From Polytrichum commune (taxonomy: Eukaryota > Streptophyta > Polytrichopsida > Polytrichales > Polytrichaceae): a DNA stretch of 64,000 bases. Under the pieces are notes generated by a model, which saw only the letters and a program-made list of their open reading frames with translations, was not told the origin of the DNA and made no database searches. A program made the position numbers and the translations under genes. Positions 59,700 to 64,000 of this stretch are shown in pieces (positions within the stretch are counted from its first letter, which is position 1; every line of letters starts with the position of its first letter). Location: NCBI GenBank assembly GCA_950295325.1, contig OX485803.1, positions 65,675,554-65,739,553 of the forward strand, read 5' to 3'.

Positions 59700-61949
59700 A
59701 ACAAATGGTTGTCATCCTCAACCCTGCCCACATTTCCCACGACCACGGGCACATGCTCCTCAAAGCTCCAGAATACAACTTCCGTGTCCCGGGTTCTTAC
59801 ATGCGCACGTATCCGAGCATGGGCACACTTTGACATGGAAACATGGTTTCAGTTTACCTCATGCGCTCTCCACCTCAAATTGTCCCATCCACCACCAAGT
59901 GATCATCCCCCATCCCCTTGTCGAAATGTCATCACACCTGTCAAGGCACATAGGCACCACATCCCTACACTGGAAACCACTTCGGAAAGCACAAAAAGTT
60001 TTGACATAAATGCCATGGAGCGGGTAAGAAGGCTTGCTTGTGATGGACGTGCAGCGGTTGATCCTCCCCTGCTGACAGGTGCAGGGTGCCTGAACTCTCC
60101 TTTTCCCTGCACAGTTCATTTCATTCTGTTAAACCAGAGAACCTGCATACACGTCTACATTCAAATCATGCTGCATTCTTGTGCTTTAATCTTGCCTTTG
60201 TGTACGCAGATGGTCCACTTGAGACACGGTCATAGGAGCTCCGCTCCATCTTCGCATTCGTCGCTCCTCCTGCCTGTTCCTACGTGCCACCTATGAATAC
60301 AACGTTCGTTTCCACAAATAGACAATTCTACCCGGTCCCTCCTCTTTTGCTGTTTCGTGTTCTTCTCACTCAGTCACCAATTCCTGGTTTCAGATGCACT
60401 GCATTCCAACCTGTGGTGTCATTCACCGCAACAACCTTTCAGTTCACCGCATGCTGTATTCACTTGGAGCATACGGATCCCACCACAGCTGTGCCTCCTC
60501 TCCCAAAGAATTTCACATGACGTCATATTCTCACAGACAAATGTGTCAGCGTACGCGGTATAGGTGGACCATGACACGGAGATGTCTTCATCCATAGGTT
60601 CAATGTGAGCATGAACATGTGGAGCAGGGGCGGATCCCACAAGAGATGATTGTTATTGTCCCTCCCTTCGATTGGGAGAAGCCCAACACAGCAAAGACAA
60701 TGTAATGTTGGTAATGTGACATTTCAACCGCAACATCTCAGCCCTGTCAATCCAATGTCATTGAGGAATTCAGCACCTCACATCATGATTTGAGCAAGTC
60801 CAGAAGCGGTTTAAGGATGTGTGCAGAGAAATATGGGGACAATGTGACGATGTCGCCGGGGCCATTGAACCCAAAGCGATGTCCATACCCAAAGTGATGT
60901 CCATACCCAAAGCGAATCGGCAGTTGGGAGAATGACACCTATAGCCCCACATGTCCTCTCGACCAGCACACATGTTCTACGATCGCCATATTGAAATTTT
61001 ACCATAGTGCACCTGTGGACCCTCCGCAGTGACCACCAAACCAGCTGCCACCCCGTTCCCTGCTACATTCACACGATGCACGCAATTGTCCCGACCCGAA
61101 GACCCAAGCTATTTCCTATGTGCAGAATATTCGTGTTGGCCTATTACTCACACACGGATCTAAGGAATGGCATGCACGGCTGTGTACACGTGGAAGGGGT
61201 GCAGCCTATCCTCGTACTAGAGAGGTGCAGCCAAGGACATAGGTTGGGGGGAAGAGTTCGAACCTGCTCTGAACTTTGTGGCTGTAAACTGCGGCACCCC
61301 TCACCGATGCGCAGGAAAGAGGTTTCTTTGCGTCATTCGTGGTCGTTCACAGTGCGTCAACCTTGCGATGCAGATCTGCATATTCCATCACCTGCGAGTT
61401 TCTCATTCCTACACGAACAACCAGATCTCTGAGGCCCCCCCCCCCCCGTCCGCATAGGGAAACTCAATTCCACGTCGAACCTCCCATCGTCACACCCCTA
61501 CTGGCAGCACCTGCGTGCACTGCCACAATGCAATCTCCAAACAATCTCCCTCGATCCCTACTGTGGAGGACCACGTGCGCACACCATTGTCTTACAATCA
61601 TCGCAATCAAAAAAACATTCAATGTGCGACTGCATTGGAGCTTGCGAAGCATGTGAATGCCGGTGAAACACGCAGCAACTCAATCGCTCACCTCCATGTC
61701 TGGGAGTACTATTCATGGTGTGAGTATCGCAATGTCGGCTGCACCGACGGCAGATCGGACGCCCTACACAGTGCTGCAACACCGCCACACCCCTCACATG
61801 CCACATGGAATGTCGATGAAGGACGTCACGGCGGCGTGCGGGCAGTGGAGAGGCACGGGCAGGAGCATGGGTGATCCATGGTATCGCATGTGTCAAATAC
61901 CTGGCATGGTATGTCCATGGCTTTCATGAAGCATGGGCATGCCGCGAAG
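59700..61949. other. GC-richer part of the CACTA region, no gene recognised
   Basis: Frames of up to 240 codons (59574-60296 plus) and 141 codons (61007-61432 plus) exist, but composition is low-complexity or antisense-like and no domain is seen. A duplicated 18-bp unit (AAAGCGATGTCCATACCC, AAAGTGATGTCCATACCC) lies near 60872-60910, and a C run near 61436-61448. First exons of the minus-strand gene may lie here. Confidence 0.35.
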
Positions 61950-62849
61950 GCCATAAACTGTAATTGTAAGTAACGGCATAAACTGTAATAAATAATATAC
62001 ACCATGTGATTTTAAAGATAATACAATATGTGACGAGGATAAATTGTTGCAATAATTCAGATAGGCTATAGTCAGAAACTTATGATTTTCTGAGTACACC
62101 CCATCCATAACGTTGTCCCACAAGTCTAATTCCAAATAACATATCATTTATTTATACCTAATATTATATTATCTTAAAATAAAATAAATATTCATATAAT
62201 TTTTTTTATGTTTTATATTCTATCTTCATTGTTTTATTTTGGTCATCTTATGAACACTTGCACTAATCTATCATTAGAATGACAAATATAATTTTAAATG
62301 GTAAGTCACAAAATTATAACCTCAATGTTAATGAGGAGTTTGTAATGTTTTTGACCTCCAAGTTAATTACGTGCTTCATTGATGGTTTCACTTCCGGAAT
62401 GAAATCCCAATCAATTGTTGATTTACTAATTGAAGTGCACATATATATTGGATTCTAGACCTTGAAGGTGAAGTGCACTCAATATGGGATTTGTAGTCAA
62501 GCGGCCTTCAAGAATGCAAGGGCAATGTTTTTTTCGAAGTTGGGCAAGGCGGACAACAATTTTGGGTCGGGTTTAGAAAAATTCTCTAGAAGGTTGCCCC
62601 CACTTGCTTCTATATGAGGCATTTTTTATTTTTTTATGTCTATACCCCTTTATATTAGTGCCTTAAGTATTATATTAGAATAGGATTTTTAAAACTACTA
62701 AAACTTGGTATTTTTGAAACCCTTGAGACAAGGAACCGACGACGTATGGAAGTATCTAAAGTGGTTCATCTCATCCGCAAAGATGAATGAACTCTCACTA
62801 ATGAGAATACATGAGTGCCACGAATCCCCGGCCGAGCACAGGTGTCGTT
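61950..62849. other. AT-rich block interrupting the GC-rich region
   Basis: Composition drops sharply to AT-rich at about 61950 and recovers after about 63170. No gene is recognised. It probably represents later insertion(s), including the small element to its right. Confidence 0.45.
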
Positions 62850-63123
62850 TACAGTATTCAGTAAGGAAATGATTAGTGTGGAGAACTCAAACACTAAATT
62901 TCAACATGTAAATAGTTGGAAGTTACACCTTCAAATTTAATGTTGGTAAAGTTATGTGTCAAAAAATAACATTGATAAGAGAAGGGACATGGTAGTAGGG
63001 AAGGTGCCGGCTACTTTATGTCTAGCACTACTCATTAAATTGAAAATTAGTGTTGAACATGGAAGGGGTGGGAACAAAACTAAATGTAATCGAACAGTAA
63101 GGATCATATGTTGTGTAGTGTTT
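62850..63123. mobile_element. Diverged small inverted-repeat element, copy 3 (reversed)
   Basis: Reverse complement matches the copy at 20066-20400: TTCAACACTAATTTTCAATT, CACCTTCCCTACTACCATG and AATTTAGTGTTTGAGTT correspond in order. Ends are worn (CACTACACAACATATGATCC at one side). Non-coding. Confidence 0.55.
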
Positions 63124-63328
63124 TCCACTAATAAAGTGGGGCTGAGAACGAACTTCTCGGCGCCTCCATGGGCACATGGCTTTAGCATGCCGCGCATGCA
63201 ATGTGCATTCGATGTGATGGAATGCACATGGATTAGGTTTCCAACATGGTAGCATACCGCACATGCGGGGAACGATGGACCCATGCCACCCGGTGTATCG
63301 AAGGCCAACATTGTTGTGGAGGGCACTG

Positions 63329-63357
63329 GTTTAGGGTTTGGGGTTTGGGGTTTGGGG
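63329..63357 (+). repeat. Short interstitial telomere-like repeat
   Basis: One TTTAGGG followed by three TTTGGGG units. TTTAGGG is the common plant telomere repeat. Too short to call a telomere remnant with confidence. Confidence 0.5.
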
Positions 63358-63523
63358 CTGAGGGAGCACCAAGTTGATCGAGGTTGTTGGCTTCATACCG
63401 GGTCCACACCTTGGATCTCACAAGACATGCGTGTCTTACTCGCGCAGACTCCACAAATGTGCAGTGCTGCTGTAATGGAGCGGAGCATGCAAGGTTGTTC
63501 CGAGCTCTGAGGGTGGGAAGAAA

Positions 63524-63868
63524 GTGCAGCTGTCCAAACATAATTCGGCAGCGAGGGAGGTTCACCCGCACAACATGCCACGCGATAGTTCAATCAGGGC
63601 ACTCCCCACCTCACATGCTAGGAGGATAGCAATGCGAGATGCGAAAATGTGGAGGAGGGAGACGGAACGTGCACTGAGGTCTGGACAATCCAGGAGCAGG
63701 TGCCCTTGCACGTTGTGCCTGTTCGGGAGACCACTGTTGAGGACAACGCACGCAACACACCTCAGGGACTTTGGAAGGCACCCTCAGAAGAGGCTCCAGC
63801 CGCAGGCAATTTCTGTGCTCTTGTATCCAGTGTGTATTGTGTGGAATCCTCAAAAGAATTTAATGTAG
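63524..63868 (+). CDS. N-terminal zinc-finger region of a CACTA-type transposase (partial)
   Basis: 114 codons including RRETERALRSGQSRSRCPCT and LCLFGRPLLRTTHATHLRDF. The CPC-x2-C...H...GRHP layout followed by a hydrophobic stretch and a Trp resembles the transposase-associated zinc finger at the start of CACTA transposases. The frame ends at a TAG at 63868. An overlapping frame (63649-63972) reads on, so a splice or a frameshift is likely. The catalytic part would lie beyond the window. Transcribed divergently from the gene at 57-60 kb. Confidence 0.4.
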   Translation: MQLSKHNSAAREVHPHNMPRDSSIRALPTSHARRIAMRDAKMWRRETERALRSGQSRSRCPCTLCLFGRPLLRTTHATHLRDFGRHPQKRLQPQAISVLLYPVCIVWNPQKNLM

Positions 63869-64000
63869 AAGGACAACCGACGAGTGCAACACTGGTTTTA
63901 GATTGTAGGGATGTGTTGTATTGTGCGAACACATGCCAGCTGTGGTGCGTTTGGGGCATTAGAGGTCTCTGAGACGTAACTGGTGGAATTATGCGGCAGG

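Larger units (their letters stand above)
48075..64000. mobile_element. Probable CACTA (En/Spm) element, left end to window edge, with nested insertions
   Basis: The left terminus CACTACAAGGAATGTGGGTC resembles plant CACTA termini. From here the sequence is visibly GC-richer than the DNA to the left. The region carries a Transposase_24-like gene (58805-59695, continuing leftwards) and a transposase zinc-finger N-terminus at the right edge (63524 onward), both CACTA-associated protein types. It is interrupted by the gypsy element (50258-57261) and an AT-rich block (about 61950-63170). The matching right terminus is not in the window, so the extent and single-element nature are inferred. Confidence 0.5.

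Noticed and set aside
59574-60296. 240-codon plus-strand frame
   Set aside because: It begins antisense to the Transposase_24-like exon, is His/Pro/Ser-rich low-complexity and matches nothing I know.

Overview
The window looks like land-plant nuclear DNA. It is mostly AT-rich and repeat-laden, with one recognisable spliced cellular gene and many transposon relics typical of plants (Ty3/gypsy chromovirus, hAT, PIF/Harbinger, pogo, CACTA, small inverted-repeat elements). Long introns stuffed with repeats, and a non-LTR element with an RNase H plus CCHC/PD-type tail, suggest a large-genome plant, possibly not a flowering plant. That last point is a guess. There is no bacterial gene organisation, CRISPR array, rRNA or convincing tRNA gene. 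All calls were made by reading; no alignment or database search was run.

Layout. 1-5.2 kb: AT-rich sequence with one small inverted-repeat element and a foldback. 5.2-9.9 kb, minus strand: a five-exon VMA12/TMEM199-type V-ATPase assembly factor gene, the only gene that looks intact. Introns 1 and 2 hold at least nine copies of a ~90-bp module, and intron 1 holds a segmental triplication with a decayed copy of exon 2. 10-27.5 kb: gene-poor, with a 1.33-kb hAT element (complete 18-bp inverted repeats and target duplication), a second small inverted-repeat element and old dispersed repeats. 27.6-31.2 kb, minus strand: a broken multi-exon gene whose end resembles a beta-class DNA amino-methyltransferase. 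31.5-32.4 kb: a truncated solo LTR related to the gypsy element further right. 33-33.7 kb: a 24-bp degenerate minisatellite. 34-35.1 kb: a PIF/Harbinger transposase relic. 39.2-41 kb: a promoter-like unit with a higher-order minisatellite. 41.9-43.1 kb: the 3' part of a non-LTR retrotransposon.

43.5-45.7 kb is a triple nest: a Harbinger-type transposase relic interrupted by a pogo-like element at a TA, which is itself interrupted by a small inverted-repeat element. From about 48 kb to the right edge the DNA becomes GC-richer. It starts with a CACTA-type terminus and carries a Transposase_24-like gene (minus) and a transposase N-terminus (plus, running to the edge), so it is read as a large CACTA element.

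Inside the CACTA region sits a 7.0-kb chromovirus-type gypsy element in minus orientation, bounded by ACCGC duplications. Its two 980/979-bp LTRs differ, as far as I can see, only in a poly-C length. Its interior is defective: the reverse transcriptase core is missing, an RNase H-region segment is amplified fourfold in 229-bp units, the protease active site is altered and there are stop codons. Young LTRs around a dead interior suggest it moved using proteins supplied in trans. An AT-rich block at 62-63.2 kb with a third small-element copy interrupts the GC-rich region.
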